Both the position numbers and the translations under genes were made by a program. A stretch of DNA of 64,000 nucleotides from Bradyrhizobium sp. ISRA464 (GTDB taxonomy: Bacteria > Pseudomonadota > Alphaproteobacteria > Rhizobiales > Xanthobacteraceae), in assembly GCF_029910095.1 (NCBI RefSeq), contig NZ_CP094526.1:6138001-6202000 (forward strand), given 5' to 3'. The first letter of the stretch is position 1, and each line of letters opens with the position of its first letter. Shown here piece by piece: positions 1-7,055 of the stretch. A model generated the notes under the pieces. The model had not been told where the DNA came from. It worked only from the letters and a program-made list of their open reading frames with translations, and did no database searches.

Positions 1-316
1 GGCCGTTCCCGCTGAACACCATCGCAGGATGACTGCCGTTAAATCCGGTCGCACTATAACTCGGAGTGCCTGAACCAGGGTCACCGAGATTGTTCCCATG
101 TCCGCTCTGATCGGCGATGCTCAGGATCGCATTATCGGTGCCGTTAACCGCGAGTGTCATGCTGTCGAAGATGCTCGCATCCCACCATCCGATCAGCCCG
201 GTCAGCTCTGGAATCGGCGTTAGCGGTATGGTCGGCGGCGGTGTGGTCAGCGCCTCCACGTCGCATCGAAGGATCGATTCTGCGGTGAATTCGACCATGT
301 AGATTTCGCCGGTCAT
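1..316 (-). CDS. Phage tail/fibre-type protein with LamG-like N-terminus (partial)
   Basis: This gene is cut by the left window edge; only the first 105 residues are present. Its ATG at 316 overlaps the stop of the ClpP-like gene in an ATGA arrangement, so it continues the prophage operon. The visible segment has a short proline/threonine-rich lead, then LIGWWDAS, an NGTDN loop, ADQSGHGN and a GFNGSHPAMVF stretch. This spacing is typical of the start of concanavalin/LamG-type beta-sandwich modules found on phage tail surface proteins. Such modules usually bind carbohydrate on the host surface. The function is inferred from this resemblance and from the tail-gene context, since most of the protein is outside the window. 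Confidence 0.6.
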   Translation of the reverse strand, partial: MTGEIYMVEFTAESILRCDVEALTTPPPTIPLTPIPELTGLIGWWDASIFDSMTLAVNGTDNAILSIADQSGHGNNLGDPGSGTPSYSATGFNGSHPAMVFSGNG

Positions 317-966
317 TGCGCGATCTCCTCATCCGCGATCGAGTCAGCAAATCCCCGCGAAAGCGTCTCGTCGGCGCCCCACTTACGTCCCTCACGCATC
401 CAACTGCGCGCAACCTCTTCCGAAATGCCGAGCCGAGCTGTTAGCAGGGCCGCTACCTTGTCGTCGCTGGCCAACAGCGACTCGTTGATAACGTCCTTAT
501 CTGCCTCGGGCATCTGTTGAATCGCGTCCCATTGCTCACGCACATAAATGCGGGCGGCGCGATGGATCAACACCGTTCCGTGAGGAACAATGCTTCGCCG
601 GTCTGCCGCCAGCGCAATGAGCACTGCGGCACTCGAACAGCGCCCGACAATGCGCGCGCTTACTCGAAACGGATGCTGCAAAAGGGCGAGCGCGATCGGC
701 AGAGCATCGTCTTCCCGACCGCCAGCGCAATCTATCCGGCATTCGATACTGCGATTGCCGGCGCCTCGGATGGCCTGGAGATAGGCAAGAGTATCGCGGC
801 GGGGCATTTTTCCCGCCGCCACGTCCTCACCCGCCGGCACGGGTGAGTGAAACTCCAACACCAAAGACGGCCCGACGCCTTCCGGCCGGTCCGTCGGGTT
901 GGGAAAGACTGGCAGAGGCATCGGCACGCTTCGCGGCGTCGCGCGGACGCAATAGATCTCGGACAT
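313..966 (-). CDS. ClpP/crotonase-fold serine protease, phage type
   Basis: A 217-aa protein of the ClpP/S49-like family that phages use to process structural proteins. The core is recognisable: IECRIDCAGGREDDALPIA matches the oxyanion region, GRCSSAAVLIALAADRR carries the candidate nucleophilic serine, and GTVLIHRA carries the candidate catalytic histidine. The C-terminal part (about residues 130-210) holds the usual helical segment with an LGISEEVARSWM motif and a GFADSI ending. In complete phages this enzyme matures the prohead. Here it sits after tail-type genes and no capsid gene is visible, so its substrate is unclear. It overlaps the next gene by 4 bp and follows the previous one after 12 bp, which implies one transcript. 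Family assignment is fairly secure; the role is inferred. Confidence 0.72.
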   Translation of the reverse strand: MSEIYCVRATPRSVPMPLPVFPNPTDRPEGVGPSLVLEFHSPVPAGEDVAAGKMPRRDTLAYLQAIRGAGNRSIECRIDCAGGREDDALPIALALLQHPFRVSARIVGRCSSAAVLIALAADRRSIVPHGTVLIHRAARIYVREQWDAIQQMPEADKDVINESLLASDDKVAALLTARLGISEEVARSWMREGRKWGADETLSRGFADSIADEEIAQ

Positions 967-978
967 TCAGAGGATCCC

Positions 979-1713
979 TTAATGCAGCGCGTCGATAATT
1001 ACGCTCCAACTGGCCGACGTATTTGACGTGGTGAACGACAAGCCAGAAGCCGGCGAAGAAATCGTCTCATAAAACGCCTGTATGTAGGCGAATTGCGATC
1101 CGCCACCATTTTGCTGAGGCGCTCGAACGGCCGTGGTACCGGGCGGCAATGTCACGACGATACTTCGCCACGATCCCCAAGAACCGATGATCATGCCAGG
1201 GTTATCTGTGCTTACTCCGCTGACGGTCAGACTCGTGTTGAATGATGTAGCGCCCGTATCAGCATTAGCCGACGGCAAAGACGCATTTGTGTCCCATGGC
1301 GACGATATATTCGAGCAACCATTGACGCCGAACACCTGATAAGCTGCATCGTCAATTGTGCCAGTCATCGTTATGGTGATGACCTCTGACGATAGCGCCG
1401 CGCTTGCCGGAGCCCACCATATCTCATGAGTGCTCGGGACCGGCCCGGCAGCGGTATACGTCCACGAATATCCCTTACGCTTGGCCCACGTAAGATGCGG
1501 AGACGTGACGCTGGAGATCGTCTGCGCGGCTCCTCCAGAGTGCTCGGCATAAAACATCAGAACGATAACGTCGTTCGCCTTTGTAGTCGTCAAGGTGACG
1601 GTGCCGGTGTTGGTCCCGCTAAACTGGCCGCCCGCCGTTCCGTCGATCGTCAACGTCGCGCCGCCGGCCGTAGCCGCTTCAGCGAACATCAACATCTGCA
1701 TGTTAGTCGCCAT
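979..1713 (-). CDS. Phage structural (tail-surface type) protein
   Basis: A 244-aa protein with no catalytic motifs. It is rich in Thr, Ser, Gly and Ala and has alternating beta-strand-like segments such as GTVTLTTTKANDVIVLMFY and SEVITITMTGTIDDAAYQVF. It ends with a hydrophobic strand, SASWSVIIDALH. This pattern is common in phage tail, receptor-binding or decoration proteins with immunoglobulin or jelly-roll folds. The ATG at 1713 has a GGGGGA ribosome-binding sequence just upstream. It lies between the short 79-aa gene and the ClpP-like gene in a compact minus-strand chain. I do not recognise a named family, so the structural role rests on composition and neighbourhood. Confidence 0.55.
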   Translation of the reverse strand: MATNMQMLMFAEAATAGGATLTIDGTAGGQFSGTNTGTVTLTTTKANDVIVLMFYAEHSGGAAQTISSVTSPHLTWAKRKGYSWTYTAAGPVPSTHEIWWAPASAALSSEVITITMTGTIDDAAYQVFGVNGCSNISSPWDTNASLPSANADTGATSFNTSLTVSGVSTDNPGMIIGSWGSWRSIVVTLPPGTTAVRAPQQNGGGSQFAYIQAFYETISSPASGLSFTTSNTSASWSVIIDALH

Positions 1714-1740
1714 TAGACCTGTCCCCCTGATTGTGTTTAA

Positions 1741-1980
1741 CTAGCTTTTCGGATCGACCACTTCCAAAGCCTGCTTGAAGGCTAGTCCCGTAGCATGCAC
1801 GAGGAACGGCGCGTACTGACGCATCGCTCCGTAGCCAAGGGCTGGCCCGAATATTAGCGTGAGCCCGTGCGCAATGAACTCCAACCCAGCCTCGTGCTTG
1901 TGATCGGGCGATAGCTCCGCGGCAAAACGGGCCGCGATCTCTGCGTGGTTCAAGCCCGCATTGTTATCTTGTTTGATCAT
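1741..1980 (-). CDS. Small hypothetical phage protein
   Basis: A 79-aa protein whose ATG overlaps the stop of the preceding 265-aa gene (ATGA), so it is probably translationally coupled. The sequence begins with a polar helix containing NHAEIAARFAAELSPDHKHE. A hydrophobic glycine-containing stretch follows, GLTLIFGPALGYGAM, and could be one membrane-associated helix. A short size and one amphipathic or membrane helix near the tail genes would fit a holin-like or tail-assembly accessory protein, but nothing shown here proves either. Left as unknown. Confidence 0.5.
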   Translation of the reverse strand: MIKQDNNAGLNHAEIAARFAAELSPDHKHEAGLEFIAHGLTLIFGPALGYGAMRQYAPFLVHATGLAFKQALEVVDPKS

Positions 1981-2774
1981 GCGACAAGCTTCCGAGCGTT
2001 GGCGGGCGCGTTATTGTTCAAAGGGTTCCGGAATGACTGTTGCCGCTCAGCCCGCCAATGGAGCCAACCCACGTAGCGCTCGACAGGTGTCGGCTCAATC
2101 CGCGCACCCACTACGTCCGGCCACGTGTGAATTCGCCGTTGCCTTACATTATGCCTGGTTACGGTGGTCAACGTGGCAAAGCCGCCGACCAAATGGTGTC
2201 CTGTTCTTTCGAACCTATGACGTCGTTGCAGTTCCATGATCTGCAAGAGATCAATTTCAGGAACGAGTTTGTCCGAAGCGGTGAGCGACGTCGGAAAGAG
2301 TGCCTGAGACAGGTCCGGCACCGGGTTGAAATGGATTCCGATCGGGTGAAGTTCGCTAACGACGAACGGTCGAAGCAAATGGGGGTCGTTGCTCTCTTCG
2401 TAATCCGCCATGTGATCCATCGAGATCGTGAAGCCTTCAGGACGACGACGACGCTTTGACCAACCGACGACCCAGGCCATGCAGGTCACACGGCTCCATC
2501 TCGTGATGGTTCGGGCATGACGATCGAACAACTCTTGCAAAACCGGACCAATCCCGGCTTTAAGATCATCGAATGATCTGAAGTTGTCGCGGATGGCATC
2601 AAACACGATCGGCTGCCAACTCGTCGGCCCTAGCGTCGTGATTGCGCATCCCAAGTCGGGAAATGCTTTCGTCTTCTCCCGAAAGTTTGCAACAATCCCG
2701 TCTTCGAAGTACTCAGCACCATCGGTTAGAAGATGGATGCGATCTTTCTGCCGCAACATGATAACTGCAGACAT
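1977..2774 (-). CDS. Phage protein with possible proteasome-like (Ntn-hydrolase) N-terminus
   Basis: A 265-aa protein directly downstream of the tape-measure gene (4-bp gap). The N-terminus after Met removal is SAVIMLRQKDRIHLLTDGAE. Numbered from that serine, Asp falls at 17 and Lys at 33 (in NFREKTKAF), followed by a GCAITTLGP strand. Proteasome beta subunits keep Thr1, Asp17 and Lys33 with this spacing, so this may be an Ntn-hydrolase fold with serine in place of threonine. The C-terminal 130 residues, with DLLQIMELQRRHR and YVGWLHWRAERQQ, are not recognised. Related proteins occur beside tail genes in rhizobial prophages, but I know of no tested function. The fold call is inference from spacing. 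Confidence 0.5.
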   Translation of the reverse strand: MSAVIMLRQKDRIHLLTDGAEYFEDGIVANFREKTKAFPDLGCAITTLGPTSWQPIVFDAIRDNFRSFDDLKAGIGPVLQELFDRHARTITRWSRVTCMAWVVGWSKRRRRPEGFTISMDHMADYEESNDPHLLRPFVVSELHPIGIHFNPVPDLSQALFPTSLTASDKLVPEIDLLQIMELQRRHRFERTGHHLVGGFATLTTVTRHNVRQRRIHTWPDVVGARIEPTPVERYVGWLHWRAERQQSFRNPLNNNAPANARKLVA

Positions 2775-2778
2775 AAAT

Positions 2779-4371
2779 TTATCCTCGTCCCTCTAGGGTT
2801 TGAATGGCCCGCGCCACAACCGATTGATCAGTGGGCTTTTCGAGAGCGAGAGCGACCGATTGGCCGACGTCGCCCCACTGCGTGCTGATCTCTTTGACGC
2901 GCTGATTGTAATTTGCGGCCTTCTCTTGCGCGTCTTGGAGCGCGGCAATTTGATTTTGGAGTGCCGTGACGGCGTTATCGTCTTGACCAAGTGACCTGCT
3001 CACGCCGGGTGTGTCCTGCGCGGCTTGCAGTGCGGTCAATGCCTTTTGCAGACTATTAATCTGATCAATCTGCGGAATGACCGATTTGACGACAGCGTCA
3101 CCGGCCTCGGACATGGCATTAAGCTGCCCGCTAATCCCCTTAGCGCTGAATGCATCCATCTTCTTCTGCAGAGCATCGATCTGCGCGTCGAGGTCAGCAA
3201 GTTGCTGCGATTTGCCGCCCGCGAGAGCACCGGTATTCAGGAGGCCATAGCCGCCGGCATTCGAACCGACGAGACTCGGAGAGGCCGCCGCCGCCGCCCG
3301 CTGTGCCTGCAACTGCGCGAGCTTATCGGCGTCAGACGTCGTATTCGGGGCGCCGTGGAAAACGTTGCTGATGACGTTGGCAAACCCCTGATACGCCTTG
3401 GTCAGAACGCCGACGCTGTCGGCTGCCTTCTGATTGGCGGGAGCCATCGCGTTGAGAACGACTTGTATGGCCCCGGATCGATCCCCGGCGAGTTCGAGCG
3501 TCCGGATGTATTCCAATGTACCGGAATTCAGGCCCCCGTAGGTCTGGTCGATCTTCTCTGCACCCTTAACCAGATCCCCGCTCAGCGCATCGGCGAATGT
3601 TTTCGTTGCGGCCGTTGCGTCCTGGCCAGTCAAGACCGCGTAACCATGGATGGCGTCGCCAACACCCTTCAAACCCTGAACCGCGATGTTACCGGTCTTC
3701 GTAAACTCGATCGCGACGTTTCGAGCCTCGCTGATGGTGAGACCGGTCGCCGACGAATTCGCCCTCGCGAAGTTGTTGAGATCCGTCGAGGTGGCTCCGG
3801 TTCGGGCACCGATACCGATCAGAGCCCGGTCAACCTGCGCGGAGGATTCCGACCAGCTATTGCCGAGGTAGAGCGCACCAGCCGCCAGTGCGGCCGTTGC
3901 CGTTACGGGGTTGACCAGCGACGACACGAGGCGTCCGGCCATGGTGGCAACACCGCTGAACGCGCCCGCCAGGCCACCTTCACCCGAGGCTGCGTAGGTC
4001 AGGTGATTCATCTGAGCGGTGAGCGCCTGCGTTACCGGCACACCCATACCGATCTGCTCGATCGAGCCGCGGATCGCGTGAAACAGCGACATGCTCTGCG
4101 TCGAGAGACCGGCATGTGACGCGGCGAGCGCATCCGTGGCGGTCTTGGCGGCAGTCATGCCGGTCGACATTGAAGCGAAGCTTGAGTTGACGCGATCGGC
4201 GTTCGTAACCGACGCTCCAACGTTCTTTACCGCCGTGCTGGCCTTGGTGCCAAAATCTTCCGCAGCCTTGCCGGCGGAATTGGTCGTAACGACGAGCTTG
4301 TCGAGTTTCGCGTTCGCATCGTCGATGCCGTTCGTCGTTACGGCAATACCGAGTGTTGCAAGGTCGGTCAC
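2779..4371 (-). CDS. Short phage tail tape-measure protein
   Basis: A 530-aa tape-measure protein of the lambda gpH/TMP_2 type. The N-terminus MTDLATLGIAVTTNG is followed by alanine-rich coiled helices, then a region holding GIGVPVTQALTAQMNHLTY, hydrophobic stretches around LVSSLVNPVTATAALAAGAL, and the conserved block ALIGIGARTGATSTDLNNFA to ADALSGDLVKGAEKIDQTYG. The C-terminal third is coiled coil with LQKALTALQAAQDTPG. Tape-measure proteins set tail length and usually run to 700-1500 residues in siphophages. This one stops soon after a GDVGQSVALAL segment, so it may be truncated by an internal deletion that brought the next gene close. Its ATG overlaps the stop of the upstream 96-aa gene. 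Confidence 0.75.
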   Translation of the reverse strand: MTDLATLGIAVTTNGIDDANAKLDKLVVTTNSAGKAAEDFGTKASTAVKNVGASVTNADRVNSSFASMSTGMTAAKTATDALAASHAGLSTQSMSLFHAIRGSIEQIGMGVPVTQALTAQMNHLTYAASGEGGLAGAFSGVATMAGRLVSSLVNPVTATAALAAGALYLGNSWSESSAQVDRALIGIGARTGATSTDLNNFARANSSATGLTISEARNVAIEFTKTGNIAVQGLKGVGDAIHGYAVLTGQDATAATKTFADALSGDLVKGAEKIDQTYGGLNSGTLEYIRTLELAGDRSGAIQVVLNAMAPANQKAADSVGVLTKAYQGFANVISNVFHGAPNTTSDADKLAQLQAQRAAAAASPSLVGSNAGGYGLLNTGALAGGKSQQLADLDAQIDALQKKMDAFSAKGISGQLNAMSEAGDAVVKSVIPQIDQINSLQKALTALQAAQDTPGVSRSLGQDDNAVTALQNQIAALQDAQEKAANYNQRVKEISTQWGDVGQSVALALEKPTDQSVVARAIQTLEGRG

Positions 4372-4658
4372 TGATGTTGCCCCTTAATCATGCCGCCGAA
4401 GACGCCGGCCAAATCGAACTTCATTGGTTGGCCGGGGCATTTTGCGAGAGCTTTCAGCCAATGCTCCGGAAGATGATCGCGCTCGATTGGCGGGTCGAAC
4501 TTTTCATCCGCCGGCCACTGCTGACCATCTTTCGAGCGGCCCCAAATTGAAATTGACATGATGCGTCCGTCAGACTCGCACATCGTGAATATCTTCGACC
4601 GATCGGCGTCGATCTGAGCGACCTCAAGGGACCTGATGCGATCCTTCAATCTGCTCAC
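4368..4658 (-). CDS. Small hypothetical phage protein (GTG start)
   Basis: A 96-aa protein starting at a GTG whose TG also forms part of the preceding gene's TGA (GTGA overlap), with GGGGGAG 6-8 bases upstream. A longer reading from an upstream ATG in the same frame gives residues of unlike composition and was not used. The sequence has an N-terminal helix (SRLKDRIRSLEVAQ), a strand pair around SDGRIMSISIWGRS, and a C-terminal part with HLPEHWLKALAKCP. No family is recognised. Its place immediately before the tape-measure gene suggests a tail assembly or chaperone role, which is only a positional guess. Confidence 0.55.
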   Translation of the reverse strand: MSRLKDRIRSLEVAQIDADRSKIFTMCESDGRIMSISIWGRSKDGQQWPADEKFDPPIERDHLPEHWLKALAKCPGQPMKFDLAGVFGGMIKGQHQ

Positions 4659-4945
4659 GCGGGCTCCCCCAGCGCTGCTATTTGCTCGTCGGTCCACTTC
4701 CCAAGTTCCACACCAAGCAGATCGGCGCGCGGTGAAACGAAGACGATTTCGATGGGCGGTGCATTGCGGCGTGTGCGCGTAATGCACCCAATGCCAAGTA
4801 CGATCGGCTTGCTGCGGATGGGGATGCCTATACTGTCCAGGTTCGGAGCTACAATGGTGTTGAGGATGGTCACTCGCCGCCATCGCTTCGGAGCGTGCTT
4901 CTCTGCTTCCTTGAGCCGGTGATCAGTCAGGCGTATGCGACGCAT
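4655..4945 (-). CDS. Small hypothetical phage protein
   Basis: A 96-aa basic protein starting at MRRIRLTDHRL. The start overlaps the end of the DUF5681 gene by 23 bp and its stop overlaps the next GTG start, so it is embedded in the coupled chain. Visible features are a basic N-terminus, an alternating hydrophobic middle (SIGIPIRSKPIVLGIGCI), and a C-terminal segment DLLGVELGKWTDEQIAALGE. No domain is recognised. In tailed phages, small genes upstream of the tape measure often encode tail connectors or assembly chaperones. That would fit by position but is not shown by the sequence. Confidence 0.5.
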   Translation of the reverse strand: MRRIRLTDHRLKEAEKHAPKRWRRVTILNTIVAPNLDSIGIPIRSKPIVLGIGCITRTRRNAPPIEIVFVSPRADLLGVELGKWTDEQIAALGEPA

Positions 4946-5402
4946 AGCGCTCCTCGATTGCTGCCACGCGCCGCTCCAGCTCGACCGTATCGACGGCCGA
5001 GCAGTACCGATCCAAGGTCGCGGCGATCGCAGCGCCCTCCTCCGGTGAAATGCGCCCCTTGGCGACGGCATTGATCAGGAAAGCGTGCGCCGCTGGCACA
5101 TCGGCAAGAGTTTTCACCCGCGGGAAATCCGGCAACTCGATGCGGGCACCCTTCCGGACCGGCGCCAGGCGATCGATGACCATCTTAATGGCGGGTGAAT
5201 CGCCTGCTTTTGCCAACTCAATTGCCTTCCTGGCGATTGCCTCCGCTTCACCTTCGAACAGCGCTTCGAGTGCCACTGTCCGCTTATTGCGCGATCCGCG
5301 CGGACGCCCCGGTGGGCGAGCCGGTGGCGTGATCGGCTCGGGCGGAGGTGGCAGAACAATCGGCGGGGGCTGCGGAATCATATTTGGAGGATCAATCGAC
5401 AA
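4923..5402 (-). CDS. DUF5681-type phage protein
   Basis: A 159-aa protein. A proline-rich lead (residues 1-28) precedes RPPGRPRGSRNKRTVALEAL, which is the AT-hook-like GRPxGSxNKxT signature of DUF5681. Then come GEAEAIARKAIELAKAGDSP and IKMVIDRLAPVRKGARIELP, which complete the domain. DUF5681 proteins occur in prophages and other mobile elements of Proteobacteria. The basic RGR-type segment suggests DNA binding, and some have been compared with small terminase subunits. The C-terminal helices (about 100-159) end in YASHTPD. It overlaps the upstream gene by 11 bp. Family call is good; the biochemical role is unknown. Confidence 0.65.
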   Translation of the reverse strand: MSIDPPNMIPQPPPIVLPPPPEPITPPARPPGRPRGSRNKRTVALEALFEGEAEAIARKAIELAKAGDSPAIKMVIDRLAPVRKGARIELPDFPRVKTLADVPAAHAFLINAVAKGRISPEEGAAIAATLDRYCSAVDTVELERRVAAIEERYASHTPD

Positions 5403-5649
5403 GTTTCCATCCGTCTCGGATCTTCTCCGCCCTCCCCATGGGGTCTAATTTGTCCCAATCGGCGCGATAGATCTGGTTGCCGCTCAATGCGGGCCTAACT
5501 TTCTTAGGGTCCGGCACGATGCGATAACCCGACTTGATCAAGGTCGCGCGCTGCCTTTGATCGAGACCGTCAAAGGTCGATCGCGTGACGAACGGCGCAG
5601 GCGCGAGTGGATCGTAGGTCATTTCCTCAATTCCTTGCTGTCGGCTCAT
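5392..5649 (-). CDS. Small hypothetical protein following the AlpA-like regulator
   Basis: An 85-aa protein. The ATG at 5649 (MSRQQGIEEM) overlaps the stop of the AlpA-like gene in an ATGA junction and is preferred over an in-frame ATG 33 bp further upstream, which would lie inside that gene. The sequence contains FDGLDQRQRATLIKSGYRIV and a C-terminal PMGRAEKIRDGWKLVD helix. The two halves have a similar pattern, a short acidic stretch followed by a helix and a glycine, which may mean two small repeats. No family is recognised. Coupling to the regulator suggests the two are made together. Confidence 0.5.
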   Translation of the reverse strand: MSRQQGIEEMTYDPLAPAPFVTRSTFDGLDQRQRATLIKSGYRIVPDPKKVRPALSGNQIYRADWDKLDPMGRAEKIRDGWKLVD

Positions 5650-5837
5650 GGGGTAGCGCTGTCGGCGAGGCTCTTGAGCCATTGGTCGCGGTCTTCGATC
5701 CGAATGACCGATCGGCAGCCGATCCTGGTCACACGAGGACCACGGCCGTCCTTGATCAACTGATAGAGGAGCGATTTGGACACGCCGGCCGACACGGCGG
5801 CCTCAGGAATGCTTAAGGCGGCGATAGTGGACGACAT
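5646..5837 (-). CDS. AlpA/excisionase-like HTH regulator
   Basis: A 63-aa DNA-binding protein of the AlpA/MerR-like excisionase family. The helix-turn-helix reads SIPEAAVSAGVSKSLLYQLI, followed by the typical DGRGPRVTRIG wing and the RIEDRDQWLKSL C-terminal helix. Such proteins either bind attachment-site DNA as recombination directionality factors or switch on excision genes, as AlpA of phage CP4-57 does. This one heads the coupled chain of structural genes instead of sitting next to an integrase. It may therefore be the operon's switch. The 95 bp upstream (5838-5932) are the likely promoter region. Confidence 0.72.
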   Translation of the reverse strand: MSSTIAALSIPEAAVSAGVSKSLLYQLIKDGRGPRVTRIGCRSVIRIEDRDQWLKSLADSATP

Positions 5838-5932
5838 TGAGTGTTTCCCATCCGATGAAGTTCATCTGGACAGAATTGTCTCACAGGAAGCTGCGCACGT
5901 CACCGCGTCGAAGTTTGAACAATTAACGACCG

Positions 5933-6667
5933 TTAGTAACTGCGTTGTCGAATGACTCGCCAAGCCGGCGACCACTTCTGCATCAAGCGGAGCATAGTAT
6001 CTTCGTTACGACCGGAGGCTCTCGGATCATTCTCGGCAGCCCATGTGGCAGCTTCCATTTGAGAATCGGTCGACGACGTAACGTAGTCGCCTTTACCGAA
6101 AGTGATGCGATCTAGCATAGCGAATGCAAGCTCGCGATCCGCCGTGTTCTTAGCGGCTCCATACCCCGGTGATCCCTCCGGATGCAGTTCTCCCGAAAGC
6201 AGTTCCGCAAGCATGAGACGAGAGGCGCGATCTAACGTCTTTGCTCTAAGCAAACTGATCAAAGTAGTTGTGGCATTGGACGCGGCCTCTCGAAGTTTTC
6301 GGCCTCGTTTTGAGAACGCCCTTCCGGCGTTCAAGACCAGTGCTCTAAATTCGTCGTCTATCGGTACCGGCACCTTCTTCGGCCGCCCGCGCGGCGGAAC
6401 ACATCTTCCTGCAATTAGATCGGCTAATAGGGCTTGCGAATTAGCCGGAAGCACTTCATCGGAGAGAAGTTTCAAAATGAGTGGTTTCAGCGGACCATTA
6501 CGCGTAGCCTTCCGCAGATCGGCGCCTCGAAACGCATCGCGTGCTACCATTATGGCTTGCGCCAAAACAGAATCACGCAACGGATATTCGTTCAGTACGT
6601 TCGCAAAGGCATCACGAACGGCGGGATCCATGTCCCGACGCTTTCTCGGTCGATGTGCCGTCACCAT
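5933..6667 (-). CDS. Hypothetical protein of the prophage
   Basis: A 244-aa protein that is mostly helical by composition. It starts MVTAHRPRKRRDMDP and contains PLKPLILKLLSDEVLP, then GRPKKVPVPIDDEF in the middle, which resembles a basic DNA-contact linker. Further on it has LLRAKTLDRASRLMLAELLS and ends KWSPAWRVIRQRSY. The repeated pattern of a leucine-rich helix, a glycine and a charged helix suggests two copies of an alpha-helical unit. No catalytic motif and no recognised family. It lies between the primase and the AlpA-like regulator, the region where temperate elements usually keep regulatory and replication-accessory genes. Confidence 0.5.
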   Translation of the reverse strand: MVTAHRPRKRRDMDPAVRDAFANVLNEYPLRDSVLAQAIMVARDAFRGADLRKATRNGPLKPLILKLLSDEVLPANSQALLADLIAGRCVPPRGRPKKVPVPIDDEFRALVLNAGRAFSKRGRKLREAASNATTTLISLLRAKTLDRASRLMLAELLSGELHPEGSPGYGAAKNTADRELAFAMLDRITFGKGDYVTSSTDSQMEAATWAAENDPRASGRNEDTMLRLMQKWSPAWRVIRQRSY

Positions 6668-6983
6668 GACGTTCGCTTGTTTTCATGCCGTAGTTTATTG
6701 GCAATATAACCAAAACCTGGATGGCGTTTGGACGCCACTGGACACCACGACGTTGGTGTAATGCCGTTCTCCATCCAGTGGTTTTGTCTCCGTGTAATTA
6801 TGAGTTGACTCCTACATCGTTTCGTTCGTTTCACCCCAAGGATATGGATGAAACGGAACGATCCTGGCGGAGGCGTAAACGCCCCGCCGCCATGGGGGTG
6901 TCGTTTCAGATGTCGTTCCGTGTGAAACGCCCATTTTGCAAGGGTTTCTTGAATCGTCGTTCCGCGATCGTTCCGAAATCGTT
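6668..6983. other. Gene-free stretch between hypothetical gene and primase
   Basis: About 315 bp without a convincing gene. Several overlapping reading frames exist on both strands but have unlike amino-acid composition and no recognisable product. The right part is occupied by the beginning of the cluster of GTTTCA/TGAAAC hexamers described separately. No clear terminator hairpin with a T-run was seen after the primase stop. Confidence 0.5.
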
Positions 6984-7055
6984 TCACTGCTTTTGCGGCA
7001 AAATCGGTAGTGGAAAACGCCCACCCCCAAGAAGCGGCTGAAACGATGGTGAAAC
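6828..7055. repeat. Cluster of GTTTCA/TGAAAC hexamers
   Basis: Seven copies of GTTTCA or its complement TGAAAC lie within 228 bp: at 6828, 6849, 6903, 6923, 6981, 7039 and 7050. Most are extended to CGTTTCA or TGAAACG. They cover the end of the primase gene and the DNA beyond it. Such clustering is what iteron-like or multiple operator sites look like, next to a replication gene. The two rightmost copies are inside coding sequence. No protein that would bind them is identified. Confidence 0.4.

Noticed and set aside
3025..4119. 364-aa open frame on the plus strand
   Set aside because: It lies wholly antisense to the tape-measure gene, and its Arg/Cys/Leu-rich composition is that of a shadow frame.
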